Assembly (NCBI RefSeq): GCF_001612845.1 | Contig: NZ_BDBF01000004.1 | Coordinates: 62,001-126,000 of the forward strand | DNA: 64,000 nt | Direction of reading: 5' to 3' | From: Nocardia elegans NBRC 108235 | Lineage (GTDB): Bacteria; Actinomycetota; Actinomycetes; Mycobacteriales; Mycobacteriaceae | Part shown: piece after piece, positions 16,668 to 25,577 of the stretch | Layout: each line of letters begins with the position of its first letter | How positions within the stretch are numbered: the stretch's first letter is position 1 | Position numbers and translations under genes: made by a program | The notes under the pieces: generated by a model | What the model saw: the letters and a program-made list of their open reading frames with translations, nothing else | Database searches by the model: none | Told to the model about the DNA's origin: nothing

Positions 16668-19600
16668 GTGTCTGACATTGCCATCGTCGGAATCGGATGC
16701 CGGTATGCCGGCGGCATCGATTCGCCGGAGTCTTTCTGGGACTTCGTGATCAACAAACGGGACGGGGTCACCGAGATCCCCGCCGACCGCTGGGACTGGC
16801 GGCGCTATTACGACGCCGACCGCCGCACCCCGGGCCGTATGTACACCAAGCGCGCCGCCTTCATGACCGGCGATCCGTGGGAGTTCGATCCCGACTTCTT
16901 CGGCATCTCCCCGCGCGAGGCCGCCGCCATGGACCCGCAGCAGCGACTCGTCCTGGAAGTGGTGTGGGAGGCGCTCGACGACGCGGGCGTCGCGGGACGC
17001 AGCGCGGGCTCGGGGCTCGGCGTCTACATCGGCGCCTTCACCCTCGATCAGCTGGCGGTATCGGTCGGCGGACCGGCGCTGCCGCATGTCGACATGCACA
17101 CCGCCGCCGGCGCGTCGTACACGATGCTCTCCAACCGGATCGCCTACGCGCTCAACCTCACCGGTCCGGCGGTTACCGTCGACACCGCCTGTTCCTCGTC
17201 GCTGGTCGCGCTGCATCTGGCCTGCCAGGCCATCGAGAGCGGGGACTGCGAATACGCCCTCGCCGGCGGTGTGACCGTGATGGCGCAGCCGGAGCCGTTC
17301 GTCTCCATGTGCAAGGGCGGATTCCTCGCCGCCGACGGCCGCAGCAAACCGTTCGACGCCGCCGCCGACGGTTACGGCCGCGGTGAGGGCGCCGGCATCG
17401 TGGTGCTGAAGAAGCTGGCCGATGCCGAACGCGACGGCGACCGCATCTACGCGGTCGTCAAGGCCACCGGATCGAATCAGGACGGCCGCACCACGGCCAT
17501 CACCGTCCCGAACGCGGATTCCCAGGAAGCACTGGCCAAGACCGTGATCGAGCGTTCCGGAGTTCCGGCGCACGAGGTCACCTACGTCGAGGCGCACGGC
17601 ACCGGAACGCCGGTGGGCGACCCGCTGGAACTGCGAGCCATCGGCCGGGCCTACGGCACTGCCACCGGGCGGCCCGGTCCGGTCGGTGTCGGCTCGGTGA
17701 AGGCGACGCTGGGGCACACCGAGGCCGCGTCGGGTATCGCGAGTGTCATCAAATCGGCGCTGGCCATCACGCATCGCACCATCGCGCCGCAGGGCTGGCT
17801 GGACACCCCGAATCCCGATATCCCGTTCGAGGAACTGGGAATCCGCCTGCAGACCGAGGCCGAACCGGTCGGCCCCGAGGTCGAGCGGATGACGGTGGCC
17901 GTCAACGGTTTCGGATACGGCGGCACCAATGCGCACGCGATTCTGCAGGAGTACCGGGGCGGGTCCGAAAACGACCGGGCGCCACAGCATTTCGGCGTCC
18001 TGCCGCTCTCCGCGCGGAGCGAGACCGCGGTTCGGCAATTGGCTCGCGGCGTCGCCGAACTGATCGCCGAGGGCGCCGATCCCGGCCGGCTGGCAGAAGC
18101 CGCGTGGCGGCGCCGCCACCACCACAACCATCGCGCCGCGATCACTTTCGGCGACGACACCGAACTGGTCCGCGGCCTGGTGGATCTGGCGAGCGGGGAG
18201 GGCCGGGTCGGTCGCACCGTCGCCAAGCGCACCGCCGAGCCGGTGTACGTCTTCACCGGTATGGGTCCGCAGTGGTGGGGCATGGCACGCGAGCTGCTCA
18301 GTTCCGAAGGCCCGTTCGCCGACGAGGCGCGCCGCATCGATGCCGTGTTCACCGACATCGCCGGCTGGTCCGTCGTCGAGGAGTTGCTGCGGCCCGAGGA
18401 GGAGTCGCGGGTCACCTCGACCGCCATCGCGCAACCGGCGAACTTCCTGGTGCAGGTCGCGCTGTACGCGGCGTTGCGGGAGTACGGAATCGAACCCGCC
18501 GTCGTCGTCGGCCACAGCGTCGGCGAGGTATCGGCCGCCTATGTGACCGGAATGTTGTCGCTCCACGACGCGCTGCTGGTCAGCTATCACCGCGCCCGGT
18601 TGCAGGCCACGACGGCCGGGACGGGTGGCATGCTGGCGATCGGATTGCCGGCCGAGGCCGCTCGCGAGGTCATCGCCGCCGACAGTTCGGTCGATATCGC
18701 GGCGATCAACTCACCCTCGGCCGTCACGCTGGCCGGTGCGGTCGACCGTCTCGACGAGATCGCCGAAAAGCTCATCGCCGACGGCATTTTCGCACGCCGG
18801 CTGCAGGTCGAGGTGCCGTACCACAGTCATCTGATGGACCCGATCCTGGATGAACTGCGCGCGGTGCTGGCCGGGCTCACCGTCGCCGAACCGCGTATCC
18901 CGCTGTACTCCACGGTCACCGGCGAACAGGTCACCGCGGCCGACTGGAATGCCGAGTACTGGTGTGCCAACGTCCGGCAACCGGTGCGGTTCGCCGATGC
19001 CGTCACCGCGCTGGTCCGGGCCGGCAACCGGGTGTTCGTCGAGGTCGGTCCGCATCCGGTACTCGGCGCCAACATTCGCGAAATCCTCATCGGCGCAGGC
19101 GAAACCGGTACGACGGTGGCCACCCTGCACCGCAAACAGCAGGACGCGGACAGCCTGCGCCAGACCCTGTCGGGTCTGTACGCGGCCGGAGTTCTCGACA
19201 TCGACGCGCTGTTCGCGGGCGTGCCGGACCCGACGCCGCATATCGATCTGCCGCGCTATCCGTGGCAGCGCACCCGGCTGCGCAACGAACTGCCCGAATT
19301 CCGGCTGCTGCGGCACGGCACGCCCGACGCGCATCCGATGCTCGGTGATCAGAATCCCGACGACTCCAACGCCTGGCGGGTGGAACTGTCGCTCGCCGCG
19401 CTGCCCTGGCTGGCCGATCACGTCGTGGGCGGCACCCGGATCCTGCCGGGCGCGGGATATCTGGATGCCGCGCTGAGCGCCGCCGCGGTCCGCACAGAAT
19501 CGGATCAGGTCGCCGTGGAGGGCGTGCGGTTCGTCGCGCCCCTGGTCGTCGAGGAGGGCGAGGCGCCGATCGTCGAACTCCACGTGGAGGATTCGACCGG

Positions 19601-22600
19601 GCGCTTCACCATCCGCTCCCGGGGTGCGGCCGGGACCATCTGGACCGTTCACGCGATGGGCCGCCTGGTCGAAGGCAGCTACGCGCCGATCACCGCGGAC
19701 GTGCCCGATACCGAGCAGATGCTCGCGGTCGAGCCCGCCGAGTTCTACGCCGGATTGGCCGCGCGCGGACTGGAATACGGGCCGGCCTTCCAGCGCGCCA
19801 CTTCGATCCGCATCTCGCCGGACACCGTGGTCGCGCGACTCGACGGCGCCATCGGCCAGGGCGAGAGGTATCTCGCGCATCCCGCGATCGTCGATGCGGC
19901 GCTGCAGAGTGTGGCCGCCCTGCTCGCCGGCCGCGGTGGTGCCCAGGAGGGCGCGATGGTGCCGGTCGGCGTGCGCACCGTCCGCCGCCTCGCGCCCCTG
20001 CCGGAGGAGGTCACGGCCGTGGCCCGGTTCACCGAGGGCGACCGGCCGCTGGCCGATATCGATCTGCTCGATGCCGAGCGCACCGTGGTCATGCAGATCA
20101 GGGGGATGGAATTCGGTTCCCTGACCCCCGGCCGCGGCCCGCTGCAGCGCATGACCGACATGTTCTACGAGGAACGGTGGGAGCTGCGCGATCCGGTCGA
20201 CACATCCGCGCTTCCCGGCAACGACGGCCTGTACACCCTGGTCCTCGGCTACGGCGAGAACATCGACTCGCGGATCGAGCGGGTGCGCGATGCCGTCGCG
20301 GGCGGTGCCGGATCGGAAGTCCTCCGCCTCGATCCCAGCGACGCCGAGCTGGAACCGGAACTGGCACAACGGCTTCGCGACATCTTCGGCACCGAGGGTG
20401 TGCAACGGCTGCACGTATGCGTGGTCCCCGGACATTCGCCCGACGGTGATGTGGCGGCGCTGTGGACGCTGCGCCGGATCGCGGTGACGCTGGACGGTTA
20501 CCTCGAGGAACGGGTCACCGAGCACGAGATCGAAATTCCGCTTACCGGCGACGGATCGATATACGTGACCGTGGTCAGCGCCCACGCGTATGCCCACCCC
20601 GCGGATGTGACGGCACCGGACCCCAGCCAGGCGGCCATCGCCGGTGCACGTCGGGTGCTGCTCAACGAGCAGTCCCGGCTGCGGTGGCGACTGGTGGATA
20701 TCGATGCCGACACAACGGTCGCGGACCTGTCCGCCGAACTGGCGATCCCCGGCGGCTTCCAGTACGACCTGGTCGACGAGGCTGTCCTGCGCAACGGCCT
20801 GCGCTGGACCACGGTCGTGACCCGGACGCTGCCGGAGCGGCTCGACGCCCTCGACACCGCCGAACCGCTCACCGATCCCGAGGCCAATTTCGAACTGGAA
20901 CTACCTCGTTCGCGCACCTTCGCGCGGCTGGGCTGGCGGCGCTGCGATCGGCGCGAACCCGGCCCGGGTGAGGTCGAGGTCCGGATGCGTGCGGTGGGCC
21001 TCAACTACAAGGACGCGCTGAAGGTGATCGGCGTCCTCGGCGAACGCGAACTGTCGAAGACCTTCTTCGGCTTGGTGCCGGGTATGGAAGGTGGCGGCGA
21101 GGTGGTCCGGGTCGGCCCCGGCGTCACCGACTACGCGGTCGGCGACGCGGTGAGCCTGACCTCCAAGGGCATGGTCGCGCGCTATCACACCACGTCGACC
21201 GATTCGCTCACCCACGTGCATCCCGACACCGATGCCGGCCGGTGCAGCAGCGTTACCGCGTTCACCACCGCCGAGTACTCGTTGCTCGAACTGGCACGGA
21301 TCCGTGCCGGTGAGACCGTGCTGGTGCACGGTGCGGCGGGCGGTGTCGGCAGCGCGGCGGTACAGATCGCGAAGTTGCACGGCGCCACCGTGATCGGCAC
21401 CGCGAGCAGCGAACAGCGACGCGCCTATGTCCTGGCCGAGGGCGCCGATCACGTGGTCGGCTCGCGGTCGCTGAACTTCGTCGACGAGGTACTCGCCCTT
21501 ACCGGCGGACGCGGTGTGGACGTGATCATCAGCTCGGCGCCCGGTGAGATCCTGCGCCAGAACTTCGCGGTGATCGCCGAATTCGGCCGCATCGTGGAGA
21601 TCGGCAAGGCCGACATCTACACCGGCGGCATGCTGGATCTGTCGGCGTTCGACAAGAATGTCTCCTACTTTTCCTTCGATCTGGACCGGATGCTGCGGTT
21701 GCGGCACACCGAGGTGATGGAGCTGGGCCGCAAGGTCAACGCCAGCTTCGACGACGGCACCTATCGGCCGCTGCCGTTCCAGAAGTACGGCACGGCGGAG
21801 GTGGCCCAGGCCTTCGAGGAGGTGGCCCGCTCGACCCGGATCGGCCGGGTCGCGCTGGATCTGACCGAGGAAGCACCGCTGGTCCGCCCGCAGCTGCCGG
21901 ACATCGAGATCGACCCGGCGGCGCAATACCTGATCACCGGTGGTTTCGGCGCCTTCGGCCTGGCCACCGGACGGTGGCTGGTGGGCCACGGCGCCCGCCG
22001 GCTGACCCTGCTCGGCCGCGGCGGTGCCACCACCGAGGCCGCCGTCGCGCAGCTCGCCGCCTGGGAGGCGCAGGGCATCGAGGTCACCGTCGAGCGGGTC
22101 GACATCACCGATGCCGATGCCGTCGCGGCGGTCGTCGCTCGCGCCCACCGGCCCGAACATCCGCTGCGCGGGGTGTTCCACACAGCCGGCGCCATCGACG
22201 ACAAGCGCATCACCGTCATGGATGCCGAGAGTCTGGCCAAGGTGTTCCGCGCGAAGGCCGACGGTGCGCGCGCACTCGTCGCCGGCATCCAGGCGGCCGG
22301 GGCGCGACTGGACCAGTTCGCGCTGTGGTCCTCCGGCAGTGCGATGTTCGGCGGTGTCGGCCAATACGCCTATACCGCGGCCAATATCGCGCTCCAGGCC
22401 ATCGGGGATACGGTGGTCCGCGCGGGCGGTACCGCCCTGGTCGTCGGCTGGGGGCATATGTCCGGCGGCGGTATGGCCGACGACGAACACATCGCGCGGT
22501 ATCTGCGCAACACCGGCTTCGATTCGATCACCATGGACGAGGGGACCGAATATCTGGAGCAGGCGCTGCGATTGGGCGTCACGCAGGTCTCGATCATTCC

Positions 22601-22994
22601 GGTCGACTGGGCCAAGGTGAACGCCACCGCGCCGTTCTTCGCCCAGACCGGACGCACCAAGGAGCTGATCGCCGCTGCGGCACAGGATGATTCGGCCGCC
22701 GCGCGGCTGCGCGTTCAGCTCGCCGAACTCGACGAGGGTAAGCGCAACGAGGTGGTCGCCTTCATGCTGGCCGAGCAACTCGCGCAGGTCATGGGCGTTT
22801 CGGCGGATTCGATCGACCTGACGGTTCCGGTGCCCGAACTCGGATTGGACTCGTTGATGGCGGTCGAATTCGGCGCCCTGGTGACGAAATCGCTGGGCGT
22901 GGAACTGATGTCGATGAAGATGGGCCGCTCGTTCAGCCTCGAACAGGCGGGTGCGCGGGTGGCCGAGGCGATCGTGCAGGGGGCGGCGGGATGA
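16668..22994 (+). CDS. Type I polyketide synthase, KS-AT-DH-ER-KR-ACP
   Basis: 2108 residues. KS spans ~1-425, with Cys175 in VDTACSSS and the two His in EAHGTGTP and GHTEAASG. AT spans ~525-830, with Ser617 in GHSVGEVS and a YHSH block near 717. DH spans ~875-1150, with HVVGGTRILP (His918) and Asp1076 in HPAIVDAALQ. A structural region ~1165-1400 follows. ER spans ~1415-1735 (HGAAGGVGSAAVQ near 1552). KR spans ~1750-2000 (TGGFGAFG near 1756, Tyr1902 in YTAAN). ACP Ser2062 is in LGLDSL. All domains look active, giving a fully reduced chain. There is no thioesterase, reductase or methyltransferase domain. GTG 16668 has GAGGAG six bases upstream. The next gene, an alpha-oxoamine synthase 40 bp downstream, is a likely chain-release enzyme. 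AT specificity (malonyl or methylmalonyl) is not clear. Confidence 0.96.
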   Translation: MSDIAIVGIGCRYAGGIDSPESFWDFVINKRDGVTEIPADRWDWRRYYDADRRTPGRMYTKRAAFMTGDPWEFDPDFFGISPREAAAMDPQQRLVLEVVWEALDDAGVAGRSAGSGLGVYIGAFTLDQLAVSVGGPALPHVDMHTAAGASYTMLSNRIAYALNLTGPAVTVDTACSSSLVALHLACQAIESGDCEYALAGGVTVMAQPEPFVSMCKGGFLAADGRSKPFDAAADGYGRGEGAGIVVLKKLADAERDGDRIYAVVKATGSNQDGRTTAITVPNADSQEALAKTVIERSGVPAHEVTYVEAHGTGTPVGDPLELRAIGRAYGTATGRPGPVGVGSVKATLGHTEAASGIASVIKSALAITHRTIAPQGWLDTPNPDIPFEELGIRLQTEAEPVGPEVERMTVAVNGFGYGGTNAHAILQEYRGGSENDRAPQHFGVLPLSARSETAVRQLARGVAELIAEGADPGRLAEAAWRRRHHHNHRAAITFGDDTELVRGLVDLASGEGRVGRTVAKRTAEPVYVFTGMGPQWWGMARELLSSEGPFADEARRIDAVFTDIAGWSVVEELLRPEEESRVTSTAIAQPANFLVQVALYAALREYGIEPAVVVGHSVGEVSAAYVTGMLSLHDALLVSYHRARLQATTAGTGGMLAIGLPAEAAREVIAADSSVDIAAINSPSAVTLAGAVDRLDEIAEKLIADGIFARRLQVEVPYHSHLMDPILDELRAVLAGLTVAEPRIPLYSTVTGEQVTAADWNAEYWCANVRQPVRFADAVTALVRAGNRVFVEVGPHPVLGANIREILIGAGETGTTVATLHRKQQDADSLRQTLSGLYAAGVLDIDALFAGVPDPTPHIDLPRYPWQRTRLRNELPEFRLLRHGTPDAHPMLGDQNPDDSNAWRVELSLAALPWLADHVVGGTRILPGAGYLDAALSAAAVRTESDQVAVEGVRFVAPLVVEEGEAPIVELHVEDSTGRFTIRSRGAAGTIWTVHAMGRLVEGSYAPITADVPDTEQMLAVEPAEFYAGLAARGLEYGPAFQRATSIRISPDTVVARLDGAIGQGERYLAHPAIVDAALQSVAALLAGRGGAQEGAMVPVGVRTVRRLAPLPEEVTAVARFTEGDRPLADIDLLDAERTVVMQIRGMEFGSLTPGRGPLQRMTDMFYEERWELRDPVDTSALPGNDGLYTLVLGYGENIDSRIERVRDAVAGGAGSEVLRLDPSDAELEPELAQRLRDIFGTEGVQRLHVCVVPGHSPDGDVAALWTLRRIAVTLDGYLEERVTEHEIEIPLTGDGSIYVTVVSAHAYAHPADVTAPDPSQAAIAGARRVLLNEQSRLRWRLVDIDADTTVADLSAELAIPGGFQYDLVDEAVLRNGLRWTTVVTRTLPERLDALDTAEPLTDPEANFELELPRSRTFARLGWRRCDRREPGPGEVEVRMRAVGLNYKDALKVIGVLGERELSKTFFGLVPGMEGGGEVVRVGPGVTDYAVGDAVSLTSKGMVARYHTTSTDSLTHVHPDTDAGRCSSVTAFTTAEYSLLELARIRAGETVLVHGAAGGVGSAAVQIAKLHGATVIGTASSEQRRAYVLAEGADHVVGSRSLNFVDEVLALTGGRGVDVIISSAPGEILRQNFAVIAEFGRIVEIGKADIYTGGMLDLSAFDKNVSYFSFDLDRMLRLRHTEVMELGRKVNASFDDGTYRPLPFQKYGTAEVAQAFEEVARSTRIGRVALDLTEEAPLVRPQLPDIEIDPAAQYLITGGFGAFGLATGRWLVGHGARRLTLLGRGGATTEAAVAQLAAWEAQGIEVTVERVDITDADAVAAVVARAHRPEHPLRGVFHTAGAIDDKRITVMDAESLAKVFRAKADGARALVAGIQAAGARLDQFALWSSGSAMFGGVGQYAYTAANIALQAIGDTVVRAGGTALVVGWGHMSGGGMADDEHIARYLRNTGFDSITMDEGTEYLEQALRLGVTQVSIIPVDWAKVNATAPFFAQTGRTKELIAAAAQDDSAAARLRVQLAELDEGKRNEVVAFMLAEQLAQVMGVSADSIDLTVPVPELGLDSLMAVEFGALVTKSLGVELMSMKMGRSFSLEQAGARVAEAIVQGAAG

Positions 22995-23034
22995 GAAGGC
23001 CGCAGCTGCCTGCTGCGCCGGGAAAGGATGCGGG

Positions 23035-24432
23035 ATGAGTGAGTCGGCGCGGGATCTGGCGCGGAAGTTGTTGTCCGGAACGGCATCTGGTGCCTCCCCG
23101 GCGGCCGCACCCACCGCTGCGACGTCCGGTAGCTCGCGCGGTGCGTTCACCGGCGGCCACAGTAAACCGGCCCGCCCGCGCCGGGGTCCCGGACGCCAAT
23201 TCGCCGACCACCCCGAGGTCGCGGCGATGGTGCAGAAACGCGCGGCGATCGCGGCAGTGCACGAGCACAGCGGCACGCCGAATCCGATGTTCCTCGTGCG
23301 GGAGAGCCCGAACGACACCGTCATCCGGTGGCAGGGCCGGGATCTGGTGAATTTCAGCGCCTACAACTATCTCGGCCTGGGCAACCATCCGAAGGTGGTG
23401 CAGGCCGCCAAGGACGCGCTGGACACCTACGGCGCGTCCGCCTCGGCCAGCCGCATCGTCGCCGGGGAGATCCCGATCTACGCCGAACTCGAACAGCGCC
23501 TGGCGGCGATGTACGACGTCGGCGACGCGATGGTCACCACCAGTGGTTATCTCACCAATGCCGGGGTGATCGGCTTCCTGCTGGGCGCAGACGACGTCGC
23601 GATCTGCGATTCGCTCATCCACGGCAGCGTGGTCTCCGGGGTGCAGTGGTCGGGAGCGCGGCGGCTCAACTTCCGCCACAACGATCCGGAGTCGCTGCGT
23701 TCGGTGTTGCGCATGTCGCGCGGGAACTTCGATCGGGCGCTGGTCGTGGTCGAAGGGCATTACAGCATGGACGGCACGGTCGGCCGGGTGAGCGAAATAG
23801 CCTCCATCGCAAGGGAATTCGACTGCGCGGTCATGGTCGACGAGGCGCATTCGCTCGGCGTCTTCGGCGAACGCGGCCACGGCATCCGCGAGCACTACGG
23901 CATGGCAGGCGACGATGTCGACATCTGGATGGGCACCCTGTCGAAGGCGTTGGGCAGCTGCGGCGGTTTCATCGCCGCCGACGCGGACCTGATCGCCGCG
24001 ATGAAGGCCGCCGCACCGGGTGTGGCCATGCTGACCGGCGGCCCGGCGCCCTCGACCATCGGCGCCGCGCTGGCCGCACTCGACGTCCTCGAGGCGGAAC
24101 CGCAGCGACTGCGCCGGCTGTGGTCCAACGCCGAGCACTTCCGCACCCTGCTCGGCGAGCGCGGCATCGACCTCGGCATCTCCGAAGGCACCCCGATCTG
24201 CCCGGTCATCGTCCCCGGTGAACTGCGCGCCGGCTACGTCGCCACCACACTGCTGCAGAACGGCGTCTACGCGGGCGCGATCTCCTCTCCGGCGGTACCG
24301 GCGGGTCAGGAACGACTGCGCTTCTTCCTGACCTCCGAACACGAACCGGCGCAACTGGAGGCCGCCGCCGATCTGCTGTCCGAGGCCGTCACCGCCGCCG
24401 CGCAGTTGCCGGACCTGGGCGTCACCGGCTGA
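23035..24432 (+). CDS. PLP-dependent alpha-oxoamine synthase (AONS/SPT-like)
   Basis: 465 residues. Family enzymes join an acyl thioester to an amino acid with loss of CO2, giving a 2-amino ketone. A low-complexity Ala/Ser/Pro leader (~1-60) precedes the fold-type I core: NFSAYNYLGLGNHP, YGASASASRIVAGE, the His of SLIHGSVVSG, GHYSMDGTVG, VDEAHSLGVFGERGHG, and the PLP Lys304 in TLSKALGSCGG. ATG 23035 has AAAGGA upstream and lies 40 bp after the PKS stop, so the two form an operon. No biotin genes are nearby, which argues against BioF. The pairing suggests that it offloads the PKS chain from the ACP, as Fum8 does for fumonisin or the oxoamine synthase domain of SxtA for saxitoxin. The amino acid used is unknown. 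Confidence 0.93.
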   Translation: MSESARDLARKLLSGTASGASPAAAPTAATSGSSRGAFTGGHSKPARPRRGPGRQFADHPEVAAMVQKRAAIAAVHEHSGTPNPMFLVRESPNDTVIRWQGRDLVNFSAYNYLGLGNHPKVVQAAKDALDTYGASASASRIVAGEIPIYAELEQRLAAMYDVGDAMVTTSGYLTNAGVIGFLLGADDVAICDSLIHGSVVSGVQWSGARRLNFRHNDPESLRSVLRMSRGNFDRALVVVEGHYSMDGTVGRVSEIASIAREFDCAVMVDEAHSLGVFGERGHGIREHYGMAGDDVDIWMGTLSKALGSCGGFIAADADLIAAMKAAAPGVAMLTGGPAPSTIGAALAALDVLEAEPQRLRRLWSNAEHFRTLLGERGIDLGISEGTPICPVIVPGELRAGYVATTLLQNGVYAGAISSPAVPAGQERLRFFLTSEHEPAQLEAAADLLSEAVTAAAQLPDLGVTG

Positions 24433-24452
24433 CATGCGCGGCCGACCGCCAC

Positions 24453-24490
24453 GCGAGAGGGCCGTGCCACGACGTGTCCGGTCCTCTCGC
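24453..24490 (+). terminator. Hairpin terminator after the PKS operon
   Basis: Eleven-base arms GCGAGAGGGCC and GGTCCTCTCGC pair with one G-T wobble across a 16-nt loop. No T-run follows, which is common in actinomycetes. It separates the PKS-oxoamine synthase operon from the oxidoreductase at 24620. Confidence 0.65.
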
Positions 24491-24619
24491 CGGGCGGTTC
24501 GGAAGGTTCCGACGGGTGGCGCAGCCGGCGGTCTCGTGGCTGGAGGCCGAGCGTGGGCAGGCTCCGGAGCCCGGGCGTGCCGGTGAATCGGCATGTCGCG
24601 GCCCGGTACGTTGGTGCTC

Positions 24620-25555
24620 GTGGAACTACGAATCTTCACCGAGCCCCAGCAAGGGGCTACCTACGACGATCTGCTCCGGGTTGCGAAGGTGACCGAGGAG
24701 ACGGGGTTCGACGCATTCTTCCGGTCGGATCACTATCTGAAGATGGGCGGGGTCTCCGGCCTGCCCGGGCCCACCGACGCGTGGATCACGCTGGCCGGGC
24801 TCGCGCGCGAGACCTCCCGGATCCGCCTGGGCACATTGGTCACCGCCGCGACATTCCGGCATCCGTCGGTGCTGGCGATCTCGGTCGCGCAGGTCGACCA
24901 GATGTCGGGCGGCCGGGTCGAACTCGGACTCGGTTCGGGGTGGTTCGCCGATGAGCATCGCGCCTACGGCATCGATCTGCCAGAGCTCGGCGAGCGCTTC
25001 GACCGCTACGCCGAGCAACTGGCCGTCATCACCGGCCTGTGGCAGACCCCGGTGGGCGAGACCTTCGATTTCACGGGCAAACACTATGTGCTGCAGGGCA
25101 GTCCGGCACTGCCGAAGCCGGTGCAGCAGCCCGGCCCGCCCGTGATCATCGGTGGCGCGGGCAAGAAGCGCACACCGGCCCTGGCCGCGCGGTACGCCCA
25201 CGAGTTCAATCTGCCGTTCACGGATGCGGAAACGGCTGCGGCGCAATTCGATCGGGTTGCCGCGGCCGCGCGCGACATCGGCCGCGATCCCGGTGAGATC
25301 GTCCGCTCGGCCGCCCAGGTGCTGTGCGTGGGCCGCGACGAGGCCGAGATCGCCCGCCGCGCCGCGGCGATCGGCCGCGAGGTGGACGAACTGCGCACCA
25401 ACGGCCTGGCAGGCACCCCGGCCGAGGTGGTCGACAAGATCGGCCGCTACCGCGAGACCACCGGCATCACCCGCCTCTACCTGCAGGTCTTGGATCTGTC
25501 CGACCTCGACCACGTGGAATTGGTCGCCGGCGAGGTCGCCGCCCAGCTGGGCTGA
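24620..25555 (+). CDS. LLM class F420-dependent oxidoreductase
   Basis: 311 residues, a luciferase-like TIM barrel. The blocks ELRIFTEPQQGATYDDLL, GFDAFFRSDHYLKMGG, TSRIRLGTLVTAATFRHP, GGRVELGLGSGWFADEH and PPVIIGGAGKKRTPALAARYA are those of actinobacterial F420-type members. The substrate is unknown. I chose GTG 24620 because close homologues begin at (M)ELRIFTEPQQG; two or three upstream starts are possible. A terminator lies between it and the PKS operon, so it is probably an independent gene. Confidence 0.9.
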   Translation: MELRIFTEPQQGATYDDLLRVAKVTEETGFDAFFRSDHYLKMGGVSGLPGPTDAWITLAGLARETSRIRLGTLVTAATFRHPSVLAISVAQVDQMSGGRVELGLGSGWFADEHRAYGIDLPELGERFDRYAEQLAVITGLWQTPVGETFDFTGKHYVLQGSPALPKPVQQPGPPVIIGGAGKKRTPALAARYAHEFNLPFTDAETAAAQFDRVAAAARDIGRDPGEIVRSAAQVLCVGRDEAEIARRAAAIGREVDELRTNGLAGTPAEVVDKIGRYRETTGITRLYLQVLDLSDLDHVELVAGEVAAQLG

Positions 25556-25577
25556 ACCATCCGGTGCCAGCGTCGGC

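Noticed and set aside
16452..23324. Long open frames on the minus strand opposite the PKS and oxoamine synthase (about 712, 628 and 807 residues).
   Set aside because: They are antisense shadows of high-GC coding sequence. They show Arg/Gly/His-rich composition, no domain motifs, and lie fully inside well-supported genes.
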